A stretch of DNA of 64,000 nucleotides from Sediminicola arcticus (GTDB taxonomy: Bacteria > Bacteroidota > Bacteroidia > Flavobacteriales > Flavobacteriaceae), in assembly GCF_040566695.1 (NCBI RefSeq), contig NZ_JBEXAE010000003.1:124001-188000 (forward strand), in the 5' to 3' direction. Position 1 is the stretch's first letter; every line of letters begins with the position of its first letter. Under the pieces are notes generated by a model. That model had not been told where the DNA came from, did no database searches, and worked only from the letters and a program-made list of their open reading frames with translations. A program made the translations under genes and the position numbers. Positions 8,094-17,508 of this stretch are shown here, in pieces.

Positions 8094-9195
8094 TTATTTA
8101 GATTCTTCTTTCTGCCCCATCATCATCAGGAAGGCCTTTAAAAATTGGTTGATCTGACCATCCATTACTGCATCCACATTACCAGTTTCTTCTCCCGTAC
8201 GTACGTCTTTTACCAGTTTATATGGGTGCATTACGTAATTTCGAATCTGTGAGCCCCATTCTATTTTCATTTTGGATGCTTCAATTTCATTACGAGCGGC
8301 TTGTCTTTTACGTAATTCAATTTCATACAATTGAGATTTCAGTAAGCGCATAGCATTTTCCCTATTTTCCAATTGGGATCTGGTTTCGGAGTTATGGACA
8401 ACAATTCCAGTAGGATGATGGGTTAGAATAGCTTTGGTCTCCACCTTATTAACATTTTGTCCCCCTGCACCTCCTGATCTCGCAAAGGCCCAAGAAATGT
8501 CAGCCGGATTGATACCTATTACTATGCTATCATCGGCAAGTGGATAAACATACACCGAAGCAAATGAAGTATGTCTTTTGGCGTTACTGTCAAAAGGGGA
8601 AATACGGACCAATCTATGTACTCCATTTTCACCTTTTAACCATCCAAAGGCAAAGTCTCCCTCTATTTCTAGGGTGACCGTCTTTATTCCGGCAACATCC
8701 CCTTCTTGATAATTGACTTCTTTAACCTTGTACCTGTTTTTTTCACACCACATTAAATACATTCGCATTAACATAGCGGCCCAATCACAACTTTCTGTAC
8801 CACCTGCACCAGCAGTAATTTGTATGACAGCACTAAGGTCATCACCTTCATCCGAAAGCATATTCTTAAATTCGAGATTTTCCATAGCATCTACAATCAT
8901 GTCGTGATGCGTCTGAACCTCTTCTTCAGGAATTGCTCCTTCTTTTTGAAACTCTATAAGAACTTCTAAGTCGGTTAAAAGTGATTTTGCCTCATTAAAA
9001 TCTTCAACCCATTGTTTTTTGGATTGTATCAATTTCATATGGGCTTGGGCTTTTTGCGGATTGTCCCAAAAATTAGGCTCAAGTGTTTTTTCTTCTTCGT
9101 TTTCTATTTCGACAAGCTTTGCATTTATGTCAAAGATAGCTCCTTAACGCACCAAGGCGATCAATGAGACTCTTATAATGGTCTGTAGTTATCAT
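8094..9195 (-). CDS. prfB: Peptide chain release factor 2, read with a +1 programmed frameshift
   Basis: RF2 ends translation at UGA and UAA. The first frame runs from ATG at 9195 for 21 codons to an in-frame UGA at 9132-9130. The second frame carries residues 22-366, reached by skipping the T at 9132. The joined product, 366 residues, has the normal RF2 length. Domains: alpha-helical N-domain, codon-recognition SPF near residues 199-201, and the GGQ hydrolysis loop near 244-246 (SGGAGGQNVNK). Annotation from the internal ATG at 9038 would give a false 314-residue protein without its N-terminus. A TATTTTTG -7 box lies 17 bases upstream of the true start. Confidence 0.95.
9130..9144 (-). promoter_or_regulatory. 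prfB +1 programmed frameshift site
   Basis: On the minus strand AGGAG (9144-9140) precedes CTT TGA C. This is the standard RF2 autoregulatory signal: an internal Shine-Dalgarno-like element, the slippery CUU codon and a weak UGA followed by C. Confidence 0.93.
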
Positions 9196-9211
9196 ATGCT
9201 ATAATTTTACC

Positions 9212-9219
9212 CAAAAATA
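9212..9219 (-). promoter_or_regulatory. -7 box of prfB
   Basis: TATTTTTG on the minus strand, 17 bases upstream of the ATG at 9195. No clear -33 TTG is seen. Confidence 0.5.
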
Positions 9220-9260
9220 GGCTTCTTTTTTTTGATTTTGCCGGAAAAAGGAAAGGTTAT

Positions 9261-10112
9261 TTATTGTTGAGACTGCACCTCAACAGAATGCACAGTGTCA
9301 TTTTTGCCTAGTGCATAAACAATACCTTTTAATGGAGAACAATCGTTATAATCTTTGCCATGGGCAACTTTAATATGGTTGTCACTGACTAACAGATTGT
9401 TAGTTGGATCAAAACCTATCCAACCAGCTTCCGGAATGTAACATTCCGCCCAAGCATGCATCTGAGAATCTCCGGAAAAACCAATTCCTTGGTTTAGATA
9501 GCCGGAAACATAACGTGTAGGAATACTATTATCTCTGGCTAGGGCGCAGAAAAGATGGGTGAAATCTTGACAGACACCTACCTTATTTTTTAAGACCTCC
9601 TCCAATTTGGTATCTACAGTGGTAACTCCCGTTTTGAAATGAATATATAAGTACACCCAATGATTTAGTTGTTGTAAATTTTCAAAGATGCTCTCTTTAG
9701 GATCAAATTTAAATATAGAACCGGATGACTTTGGAAGAGAGGTGTAGCTGGTATTCCGCAAATAAGGTTCAAAATCTACCCGAAAGCCTAAGGTTTCTAA
9801 TTCTTTGTAATTTTCTACTATATTGAAAACAGGAATTTGTTCAAAAGGATTTAGATTTTTCTTTATTAATTTAAAAGAACCCTTGAAGTCGATATGTTTA
9901 AAATTTTGTTTTGGAGATACCCTAATGGTTTGGAAACCTAATCCGTTAATAGAATATTCAAATTTGGCATTAAGGGAGTTCTCAAAATCAACCCTTATTA
10001 ATTTCTGGGTATCATTGGTTTCTGGAACAATTAAGAATTGCCAAGTGGCATCATCTACGAAGTTCTCATAATTGTTTTCTGCCTTATAGGTAACAGTATA
10101 TTCAAAGGACAT
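9261..10112 (-). CDS. Transglutaminase-like cysteine protease-fold protein
   Basis: A 283-residue protein with an N-terminal beta-rich domain (about 1-130) and a transglutaminase core (about 145-250). The catalytic triad is visible: Cys181 in GVCQDFTHLF, His219 in MHAWAE and Asp235 in GFDPTNN. No signal peptide is seen, so it acts in the cytosol. It is the last gene of a three-gene operon with alpha-E and circularly permuted ATP-grasp proteins. That association recurs in many bacteria and suggests that an amide bond made by the ATP-grasp enzyme is cut or transferred by this protein (known prediction for the family; the substrate is not established). Confidence 0.9.
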   Translation of the reverse strand: MSFEYTVTYKAENNYENFVDDATWQFLIVPETNDTQKLIRVDFENSLNAKFEYSINGLGFQTIRVSPKQNFKHIDFKGSFKLIKKNLNPFEQIPVFNIVENYKELETLGFRVDFEPYLRNTSYTSLPKSSGSIFKFDPKESIFENLQQLNHWVYLYIHFKTGVTTVDTKLEEVLKNKVGVCQDFTHLFCALARDNSIPTRYVSGYLNQGIGFSGDSQMHAWAECYIPEAGWIGFDPTNNLLVSDNHIKVAHGKDYNDCSPLKGIVYALGKNDTVHSVEVQSQQ

Positions 10113-10155
10113 TTGGTCGAATTGTAGCCATAAAAGTAAGTCAATGCTTTATTAA

Positions 10156-11103
10156 TTAATAGGTGAAAAATTCATTTTCTATTTTTTTGCTTATTTGGAC
10201 TAAGCTATTAAGTATATTTTCAATAAAACTTTGAATATCCTCTTCTATTTCTTCTGCAATTTTAAACTCATACTCTCCTTTTATCCTGCTGATTAAAAAA
10301 GCAGTCGAATTTTTTTCAGGATTTTTTGATTCGTCAAGCACCTTGATATGTTTATACACCTGATTGATGCTGTTGATTACGGATCGAGGACAGTCTGGAT
10401 TTAAAATTAAAAATTCCAAAGTGCAAATACTGTTCGGCGTCTTTTTGTAGAATCGCCTCATCATATCGTAGGATTCAACACATTTTAATAATGTTATCCA
10501 TTCGAAGCTATTACTAATTTTGTCTCCGAAATTTCCTTTGGATTCAACGGCATCATTATACTTTGAATTAATTATTCTAATTACTTGTGTAGCTCTTTCT
10601 AGGTTAATACCTAACATAATAATAGCATATACCTCGTCGTGTAAAAGGGTTCCCCTTATCTTACCCCTTAAGATAGCAGTCATCTCCGCAATGTTCATTG
10701 TGAAGTCGTACAGTCCCTTTTTTTTGAAATCATCCTTGCAATAATTGACAACAAAATGGTAGAATTTATTTATCGCTTCATATAATTCCGTGGAAATTAA
10801 ATCTCGGGCACTATTTGCATTTTCTCTAGCGTACTTTACGTTATTTATAATGGAGTAGGGCATATCTGAGTTTAGCCCAATATTGTAAAGAACCTCTTCT
10901 TCATTCAACACCACTGATCTATCATGAATCGGCTCACCTACGAAGAACATCATAGAGCGCAGAACAAATTGTCTGGATTGAGAAAACTCATTTGGTGCGT
11001 CCAAGGAGGAGAAATAATTTACATTTAAATATCTGGCCAAATGTTCAGCGCGTTCAATATAACGTCCCATCCAGAAAAGATTATTGGCAACTCTTGCTAA
11101 CAT
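10156..11103 (-). CDS. Alpha-E domain protein
   Basis: A 315-residue, all-helical protein of the alpha-E family (COG2307). The N-terminus MLARVANNLFWMGRYIERAEHLAR is the family signature. Helices with conserved polar residues run through the whole length, with a slightly divergent C-terminal third. No biochemical function is proven for the family; it always travels with the circularly permuted ATP-grasp protein, here 9 bases downstream of it, and may be its partner or scaffold. Cytosolic by sequence. Confidence 0.9.
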   Translation of the reverse strand: MLARVANNLFWMGRYIERAEHLARYLNVNYFSSLDAPNEFSQSRQFVLRSMMFFVGEPIHDRSVVLNEEEVLYNIGLNSDMPYSIINNVKYARENANSARDLISTELYEAINKFYHFVVNYCKDDFKKKGLYDFTMNIAEMTAILRGKIRGTLLHDEVYAIIMLGINLERATQVIRIINSKYNDAVESKGNFGDKISNSFEWITLLKCVESYDMMRRFYKKTPNSICTLEFLILNPDCPRSVINSINQVYKHIKVLDESKNPEKNSTAFLISRIKGEYEFKIAEEIEEDIQSFIENILNSLVQISKKIENEFFTY

Positions 11104-11112
11104 ATAGTTCTT

Positions 11113-12576
11113 TTATTTTTTTAATACCCAAGTATCTTTAGACCCCCCCCCTTGTGAAGAATTTACAATTAGATTTCCTTTCTTAAGGGCAACTCTTGAT
11201 AACCCGCCTTTAAGCACAAATTCTTTTTTGTTGCCTAATAATGTAAATGTCCTGAGATCTACATGTCGCTGTTCAAAAGACTCATTATCATCAATATAGG
11301 TAGGATGAACAGAAAGAGACATAATGGGTTGCGCGATATATTTTCTTGGATGCTCCTTAATTTGTTCCTGTACTACTTTTATTTCCTCTCTGGTAAGTCT
11401 ATTACCAATGGATATTCCATAGCCACCAGCTTCATCTACTGGCTTTACTACTAGTTCATGGATGTGTTCCAATACATATTTTAGTTCATCAGGTCTACTA
11501 CAATGATACGTATGTACATTATTTAATATGGGTTCTTCATCTAAATAATATTTAATGATCTGTGGCATATAGGTGTATACGGCTTTGTCATCTGCGACCC
11601 CGGTTCCAGGAGCATTTGCCAAACAAACATTACCTTTTATATAAGCTGCGAAAAGTCCTGGGACCCCTAGAGATGAATCAGGTCTAAATTCTAGCGGATC
11701 TAAAAATTGGTCATCTACCCTTCTGTAGATTACATCTACTTTGATGGGTCCACGAATGGTCTTCATATAAACAAAATCATTTTCTACAAATAGATCCCTA
11801 CCTTCTACCAATTCCACACCCATGGCTTTAGCTAGATAGGAATGTTCATAAAAGGCTGAATTATACATGCCAGGTGTAATCACCACGCAGTTGGGAACAT
11901 CTACTCCTTTAGGTTTCACACTCTCTAGTATATCAAGGAGGTTTTCGGCATAATTGGTAACAGTATGTGCCTTGTAGTGATTAAATACCCCAAAAAGTGC
12001 TCTTTTGAGGGCCGTGCGATTACAAATCACATAGCTTACGCCAGAGGGGCACCTAATATTGTCTTCCAAGACGTAATATTGCCCATCGGAATGTTTTATA
12101 ATATCGGTGCCAGATATATGATTGTAAACACCTCCAGGAGGATCTACCCCAATCATTTGGTGCAGGTAATTAGCAGAAGAACTAATAAGATCTAAAGGGA
12201 CAATACCGTCTTTGATGATTTTTTTATCATGGTAGATATCCCATAAAAATAAATTTAAAGCTTTGCTTCTTTGAATTGCACCTCGTTCAATTATATCCCA
12301 TTCATCCGGATCTATAATTCTTGGAAAAAGGTCAAAAGGAAAAATTTTCTCTTTGGTGTCATGATCTCCGTAAACCTGAAATGTAATACCTTGGTTAAAG
12401 AAAGATGCCTTGGCCTTATTGTTCAATTGTACATAATCCAAAATAGAGTGGTCTCCATAAAGATCAAACAGTGTTTTATATACATTTTTGGTAGCACCCT
12501 GGACATCAAAAACCTCATCGAAGAGTTCAGGATTGTTAATATAAGAAGAGAAAATGGGTTTAATATTCGAGCTCAT
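11113..12576 (-). CDS. Circularly permuted ATP-grasp type 2 protein (COG2308)
   Basis: A 487-residue predicted ATP-dependent carboxylate-amine ligase. The region around residues 130-180 (GVDPPGGVYNHISGTDIIKHSDGQYYVLEDNIRCPSG in the usual family order) gives the nucleotide/metal-binding half. KPVDEAGGYGISIG near 390-405 is the second ATP-grasp half. The C-terminus SSQGGGSKDTWVL is the conserved family end. The three Gly codons of that end are a run of nine G, a possible slippage site. It starts the operon with alpha-E and transglutaminase genes. The product of the reaction is unknown; a peptide or small amide has been predicted for the family. Confidence 0.92.
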   Translation of the reverse strand: MSSNIKPIFSSYINNPELFDEVFDVQGATKNVYKTLFDLYGDHSILDYVQLNNKAKASFFNQGITFQVYGDHDTKEKIFPFDLFPRIIDPDEWDIIERGAIQRSKALNLFLWDIYHDKKIIKDGIVPLDLISSSANYLHQMIGVDPPGGVYNHISGTDIIKHSDGQYYVLEDNIRCPSGVSYVICNRTALKRALFGVFNHYKAHTVTNYAENLLDILESVKPKGVDVPNCVVITPGMYNSAFYEHSYLAKAMGVELVEGRDLFVENDFVYMKTIRGPIKVDVIYRRVDDQFLDPLEFRPDSSLGVPGLFAAYIKGNVCLANAPGTGVADDKAVYTYMPQIIKYYLDEEPILNNVHTYHCSRPDELKYVLEHIHELVVKPVDEAGGYGISIGNRLTREEIKVVQEQIKEHPRKYIAQPIMSLSVHPTYIDDNESFEQRHVDLRTFTLLGNKKEFVLKGGLSRVALKKGNLIVNSSQGGGSKDTWVLKK

Positions 12577-12769
12577 ATGCCAAAATTTTATTTAATATAC
12601 TCCATTTTAGTCAATTGAATAAAAAAATATATAGGAATACCCTGAGAATTATTTTATAGTTAAAAAGAAGGTGATAATTTTATTAATTACGAGATATCAA
12701 TATAAAAATACCATGAGGTCATAATGTTTGAACCATTTTACATAAATTTAGAATTTCAAATTTTATCAT

Positions 12770-15187
12770 ATGAAATACCTATTTAAGTTTTTTGTTGCCT
12801 TTCTTATGGCAACAACCATTTTATCTGCACAATTTTCCGAAAAAAGCAAAAACTTCAAGAAGTTTACAGGACTTTTTACCTTTTACTATGATCAAGGAAA
12901 TGATAAGGTATTCATGGAAGTGCCGGTTTTGAACAAAGAATTCCTTTATGTCTATTCCCTTAGCAGTGGAATAGGGAGTAATGATTTGGGCTTGGACCGA
13001 GGTCAATTGGGAAATGAGCAAGTTGTTTACTTTAAAAGGGCAGGGAACAAGCTACTTTTGGTGCAGCCCAATCTAAAATATAGAGCAATAACAGAAAATG
13101 CTTTAGAGAAAAAATCCATTGAACAAGCATTTGCTAAATCCATTTTGTTTGGGTTTAAAATTGAAGAGGAAAAAGAGGGTCGTTTTATTATTGATATGTC
13201 CGATTTTTTAATGCAGGATGTTCATGGAGTGGCTTTAACTTTAAAAGAGAAAAAGCAAGGGAATTATAGTTTGGACAAAACTAAAAGCGCCATAGATTTG
13301 GAGCGAACCAAAGCGTTTCCAAAAAATGTTGAAATGGATATTATTTTAACATTTACTGGAGTAGCAGAGGAAAAAGCGAAGCTTTTAGATGGAGTGGCCC
13401 CAAATACAAAAATAGTGACGGTTTCCCAGCATCATTCATTTATAGAATTACCAGACGATGGGTATAGAAAAAGGGAATTTGATCCAAGAAGTGGTTCCTA
13501 TCCTTTTTCATATTATGATTATGCTACTCCAGTTCAAGAACCTATTCTAAAACAATTCGTTACTCGACATAGATTGGTGAAAAAGGATCCTTCAGCGGCT
13601 ATGAGTGAGGCTGTGGAACCTATCATCTATTATTTAGATAATGGTACACCCGAGCCGGTCAGATCTGCTTTATTGGATGGCGGAAGATGGTGGAACCAAG
13701 CTTTTGAGGCCATTGGATTTAAAGACGCATTTCAATTAAAAATGTTGCCGGATGATGCAGATCCTTTGGATGTGCGTTATAATGTAATACAGTGGGTACA
13801 TAGGTCTACAAGAGGATGGAGTTATGGAAGTAGCATAACAGATCCTAGAACAGGTGAAATTATGAAAGGGCATGTTAGTTTAGGAAGTTTGCGTATTAGG
13901 CAAGATTTCTTAATTGCCCAAGCCTTGATGAACAAGCCTTTTGCAGAACGTGACGATAATTATCAAGAACTTTTGGATTTGTCCTTGGCTAGAATTAGGC
14001 AACTATCAGCCCATGAAATTGGACACACCATTGGTTTTGCACATAATTTTGCAGCGAGTACCAATGAAAGAGCTTCAGTAATGGATTATCCACACCCCCA
14101 GTTTTCTGTCAAAAATGGGAAAATAGATTTTTCCAATGCCTATGCTAATGGGATAGGATTGTGGGATAAGGTTACCGTAGCCTATTCCTATACCCAATTA
14201 CCAGACGTTACTGATGAAAGAAAGGCTTTAAATGCTATTTTGTCAGCAGCACAAAATAATGGCTTGCGCTACATTTCTGACTCTGATGCAAGACCAGAAG
14301 GCGGTGCCCATGTATTAGGGCATTTGTGGGACAACGGGAAAACAGCAAGCGGTGAACTTATGGATATGTTAGAAGTTAGAAAAGTGGCTATTTCCAATTT
14401 TTCAATAGATAATATTAGAGAGTACGAACCTAATTCTGTTCTAGAGGATGTTTTTGTACCCTTGTATTTCTTCCATAGATATCAAACAGAAGCTGTATCG
14501 AAAGTTATAGGTGGGTTGGATTATAATTATGCAATTAAGGGAGATGGGCAATTAACGGTAAAAACGGTAGATCGGAAGCTACAAGAAATTGCGCTGAAGG
14601 AAATTATTAAAACGTTAGATGCCCAAGTTATCGCAATTCCTAGGGATAAATTGTCTTTATTTCCTCCAAGGGCTATTGGCTATAGTAGGACTAGGGAATC
14701 CTTTAAAGGGAAAACAGGGGTCTCCTTTGATGCTATATCGGCACCAGAGACTGCATCAGATATGACTTTAGGACTATTATTACATCCCGAACGTGCCTCT
14801 AGACTTATTCAACAGAAAAGTTTAGATCCATCTAATTTGGGGCTTAAAGAGGTATTGGATGCCTTATTGAAGGGAACCCTATATTATAGCCCAAAGGATA
14901 CTTATGAAAATGAAGTACAACAATCTATCAATTTTAGAGTATTGTTCCATATTATGAATTTAGCTGCACACGATAAGGTGCACCCACAGGTGAATGCCAT
15001 AGCAAGTAATACATTAATGGATATCAAATCAGAATTGGTATCTAAATCAAAAGATGCTATTCGCAAGGAAATGGTTCGCAGGATCGATAATTTCTATAAT
15101 CATCCAGAACAGTTTAAAGTAATCCCTAGTCCTACTATCCCTGATGGTTCGCCTATAGGTATGGATTGTTTAGAATACACAAATTAA
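12770..15187 (+). CDS. Exported zinc metalloprotease, DUF5117/DUF5118 family
   Basis: An 805-residue protein with a signal peptide (about residues 1-20, ending ILSA-Q). The N-terminal part matches the DUF5118/DUF5117 pattern. The zinc site is HEIGHTIGFAH at residues 415-425, a metzincin-type HExxHxxGxxH motif, followed by the Met-turn-like SVMDYPHPQF. It probably degrades peptides in the periplasm or outside the cell. It is a single gene on the plus strand, divergent from the ATP-grasp operon, with a TAAATTTA near-consensus -7 box about 25 bases before the ATG. The next gene follows after 15 bases. Confidence 0.9.
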   Translation: MKYLFKFFVAFLMATTILSAQFSEKSKNFKKFTGLFTFYYDQGNDKVFMEVPVLNKEFLYVYSLSSGIGSNDLGLDRGQLGNEQVVYFKRAGNKLLLVQPNLKYRAITENALEKKSIEQAFAKSILFGFKIEEEKEGRFIIDMSDFLMQDVHGVALTLKEKKQGNYSLDKTKSAIDLERTKAFPKNVEMDIILTFTGVAEEKAKLLDGVAPNTKIVTVSQHHSFIELPDDGYRKREFDPRSGSYPFSYYDYATPVQEPILKQFVTRHRLVKKDPSAAMSEAVEPIIYYLDNGTPEPVRSALLDGGRWWNQAFEAIGFKDAFQLKMLPDDADPLDVRYNVIQWVHRSTRGWSYGSSITDPRTGEIMKGHVSLGSLRIRQDFLIAQALMNKPFAERDDNYQELLDLSLARIRQLSAHEIGHTIGFAHNFAASTNERASVMDYPHPQFSVKNGKIDFSNAYANGIGLWDKVTVAYSYTQLPDVTDERKALNAILSAAQNNGLRYISDSDARPEGGAHVLGHLWDNGKTASGELMDMLEVRKVAISNFSIDNIREYEPNSVLEDVFVPLYFFHRYQTEAVSKVIGGLDYNYAIKGDGQLTVKTVDRKLQEIALKEIIKTLDAQVIAIPRDKLSLFPPRAIGYSRTRESFKGKTGVSFDAISAPETASDMTLGLLLHPERASRLIQQKSLDPSNLGLKEVLDALLKGTLYYSPKDTYENEVQQSINFRVLFHIMNLAAHDKVHPQVNAIASNTLMDIKSELVSKSKDAIRKEMVRRIDNFYNHPEQFKVIPSPTIPDGSPIGMDCLEYTN

Positions 15188-15202
15188 AATTACAGTTATA
15201 TT

Positions 15203-16225
15203 TTGGAAATAAATTTGATAAGTGACACGGTTACAAAACCTACACCGGGAATGTTGGACGCAATGATGTCCGCAAAAGTAGGAGATGATGTATTTAAAGC
15301 AGATCCGTCTGTAAACGCCTTGGAAGAAAAGATTGCGGCCATGTTTGGAATGGAAGCTGCCCTTTATTTTCCAAGTGGCACTATGACCAACCAAGCGGCC
15401 ATTAAGTTACATACACAGCCAGCAGAGCAGTTGATTTGTGATAAATATGCCCATGTTTATAATTATGAAGGTGGAGGCATTAGCTTTAACAGTGGTGTGT
15501 CTTGCAAGTTGGTAGATGGTCATAGGGGTATGATGACGGCCGCCCAAGTGGAGGCCTCCATTAATCCTCCAGATTTTTATCATAGTCCATCAACTTCTTT
15601 GGTTTGTGTTGAGAATACCACCAATAAAGGTGGAGGTGCTTGTTGGGATTTTGAAGAATTGCAGAAGATTAGAAAAGTTTGTGATACCCATAGTCTTGCC
15701 TACCATTTGGATGGTGCTAGATTATGGAATGCTTTAGTTGCAAAAAATGAAAATCCTAAACAATATGGGCAACTATTCGATACCATTAGTGTTTGCCTCA
15801 GTAAGGGGTTGGGATGTCCTGTTGGCTCTGTTTTGGTAGGTGATGCAGCGCTTATTCATAAGGCAATTCGCGTACGAAAAGTTTTGGGCGGCGGAATGAG
15901 ACAAGCCGGATTCTTAGCTGCCGCAGGTATTTACGCACTAGATCATCAGTTGGAGCGTTTATCAGAAGACCACAAAAAAGCAGATGAAATTGGTCTATTG
16001 CTCAACCAATTGAGGTTTATAAAAAAGGTGGAGCCCATTGAAACCAATATAATAATTTTTGAGATTGATGAAGCCATCATGAGTGCTGAAACGTTTGTAC
16101 AAAAGCTAAAGGATAGAAATGCACATTTAATAGGGATGGGACAAGGAAAATTGCGCATCGTAACCCATTTGGATTATTCCGATGATCAACATACTGAGTT
16201 TCTGAAGATTCTAAATAATTTATAA
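15203..16225 (+). CDS. ltaE: Low-specificity L-threonine aldolase (TTG start)
   Basis: A 340-residue PLP enzyme of the beta-eliminating-lyase fold, splitting L-threonine or L-allo-threonine to glycine and acetaldehyde. LISDTVTKPTPGM is the family N-terminus. The PLP Lys is about residue 201 in CLSKGLGCPVGS, and VENTTNKGGG binds the cofactor. No ATG precedes the family N-terminus: initiation must use TTG at 15203 or TTG at 15215. It lies 15 bases after the metalloprotease gene, so the two are probably co-transcribed. Its last six bases overlap the convergent DUF1508 gene. Confidence 0.93.
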   Translation: MEINLISDTVTKPTPGMLDAMMSAKVGDDVFKADPSVNALEEKIAAMFGMEAALYFPSGTMTNQAAIKLHTQPAEQLICDKYAHVYNYEGGGISFNSGVSCKLVDGHRGMMTAAQVEASINPPDFYHSPSTSLVCVENTTNKGGGACWDFEELQKIRKVCDTHSLAYHLDGARLWNALVAKNENPKQYGQLFDTISVCLSKGLGCPVGSVLVGDAALIHKAIRVRKVLGGGMRQAGFLAAAGIYALDHQLERLSEDHKKADEIGLLLNQLRFIKKVEPIETNIIIFEIDEAIMSAETFVQKLKDRNAHLIGMGQGKLRIVTHLDYSDDQHTEFLKILNNL

Positions 16226-16543
16226 CTCTGGCATATTGGAGATGGTATCGAAATAGGTTTTTAAATTTTTGATACCATTTTCCATTCCGGCTTCGGAACT
16301 ATATAACTGACTATTGCCGATTAGTTGGCCTTCCTTGTTTTTTAATTGGAATATAAATTTGCCACTATTATCCGTCTTTCGTTCAAAAACGTTGCTTTCA
16401 TTGATGGACTCTTGTAATTCTGTTACAGATTTTCTAATATCCTTTATATTTGGAAAATCTACACTTTCTAAAATTGTATTCCCAGTGGCAGTATTCACTC
16501 TAAATCGATAGGTGTCTTTATTGTGTTTTTTAATCTCTATCAT
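16220..16543 (-). CDS. DUF1508 (YegP-like) protein
   Basis: A 107-residue protein made of two repeats of the DUF1508 fold: residues 1-52 (IEIKKHNKDTYRFRV, then SVDFPNIKDIRKSVTELQ) and 53-107 (GKFIFQLKNKEGQLIGNSQLY then GMENGIKNLK). E. coli YegP has the same tandem architecture. No enzymatic function is known. Cytosolic. It is convergent with and slightly overlaps the threonine aldolase gene. Confidence 0.88.
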   Translation of the reverse strand: MIEIKKHNKDTYRFRVNTATGNTILESVDFPNIKDIRKSVTELQESINESNVFERKTDNSGKFIFQLKNKEGQLIGNSQLYSSEAGMENGIKNLKTYFDTISNMPEL

Positions 16544-16655
16544 ATAGAATTTGGCTTTTCCCTAAAAATAGTAAACTTTGAGCAGTCTTCTTTTATTTAA
16601 AACCAAATAACTTGAAATAAAATAGTACTCAAAAAACAGATAAACTCTCTGAAGT

Positions 16656-17007
16656 CTATAATTTATATTCTTTCATCAAGGCCCTAAAAGAAGAAGTGTT
16701 GCTATTAATGTTATAGCCAGAAAGTTTATTAAGTGCTTCAGAATAAGGCTTTAATAGGATACAAAAAGCAGGTATTCTTTTTTTGGCAACATGGAGAATA
16801 ATCTTCTATTAAGGTTCCTAGTGTTTTTATGATAAATTAGTAGTTCATGAGGTATCTCTAAAAAAAAGTTCTAACTCCTAGAAAGAATAATAAACTCTGA
16901 AGGCTCAAAAAATATTTGCTTTGGTATAGTGTATCGATGATAGTACCAATCTTTACTTGCGAAGTAGACAGATATGTTCCTTTTTACAATTTACTAAGTG
17001 CTGTCAT
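16656..17007 (-). pseudogene. Decayed protein-coding gene in the 586-base gap 16544-17129
   Basis: No intact gene fills this gap. On the minus strand, however, coding-like translation continues across it in pieces: a possible MTALSKL start at 17007, a frameshift, a piece containing VYFASKDWYYHRYTIPKQ, a TAG at about 16878, then EIPHELLIYHKNTRNLNRR and MLPKKEYLLFVSY, a further frameshift near 16770, and a last piece ending FRALMKEYKL at a TAG at 16656. Amino-acid composition is protein-like with few stops. I do not recognise the family. No promoter or terminator is evident. Confidence 0.45.
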
Positions 17008-17129
17008 AATTGCTTAGCCAATGTCATTTGCCCAACAAAGCTGAGTATTTTTGGCTCACATAAGAATTTGCATTATAGATAAAAAATAATAAAATTCAGT
17101 AATGTTTACTGATTAGCAAATCGTCATAC

Positions 17130-17456
17130 CTATTTAAGAAAAGCATCCATTCCAGGGATATTGGGCATGCCTTCTTTCGCAACAGCTGCAAGTTCTGCCT
17201 CATTTACTTCGGTGGCCCTTTCTATGGCCTTGTTCAATGTAAGAATAAGGTAGTCTTCTAATTGTTCCTTATCTGCCAGTAAGCTTTCGTCAATCTGGAT
17301 GGCCTTAATTTTTCTGTTGGCGGTAATGGTTACTTTTAAAAGGTTATCCGATGATTTCTCTTCCACTGAGACGTGGTTTAACCTCTCTTTAGTAGCCTTT
17401 ACTTTTTCCTGGGTTTCTTTTAATTTCCCCATCATTCCCATTAAATCTCCAAACAT
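17130..17456 (-). CDS. ybaB: YbaB/EbfC nucleoid-associated protein
   Basis: A 108-residue DNA-binding protein of the YbaB/EbfC family. The N-terminal helix with MMGKLKETQEKVKATKERL, the central strand KVTITANRKIKAIQIDESLL and the C-terminal helix LTLNKAIERATEVNEAEL cover the entire fold. It forms dimers that bind DNA. In many bacteria it lies beside dnaX and recR; that is not so here. It is divergent from the peptidase gene, with a TAATTTTG -7 box about 25 bases upstream. Confidence 0.95.
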   Translation of the reverse strand: MFGDLMGMMGKLKETQEKVKATKERLNHVSVEEKSSDNLLKVTITANRKIKAIQIDESLLADKEQLEDYLILTLNKAIERATEVNEAELAAVAKEGMPNIPGMDAFLK

Positions 17457-17481
17457 ATTTTCTTTTTTTTTTATTAGTATT

Positions 17482-17489
17482 CAAAATTA
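17482..17489 (-). promoter_or_regulatory. -7 box of ybaB
   Basis: Minus-strand TAATTTTG matches TAnnTTTG, 26 bases before the start codon. The -33 element is unclear. Confidence 0.5.
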
Positions 17490-17508
17490 CTAAACTGTTC
17501 GGACAAAC

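Noticed and set aside
8713..8907. Reading frame opposite prfB
   Set aside because: It lies wholly inside the conserved RF2 sequence on the other strand and has no promoter.
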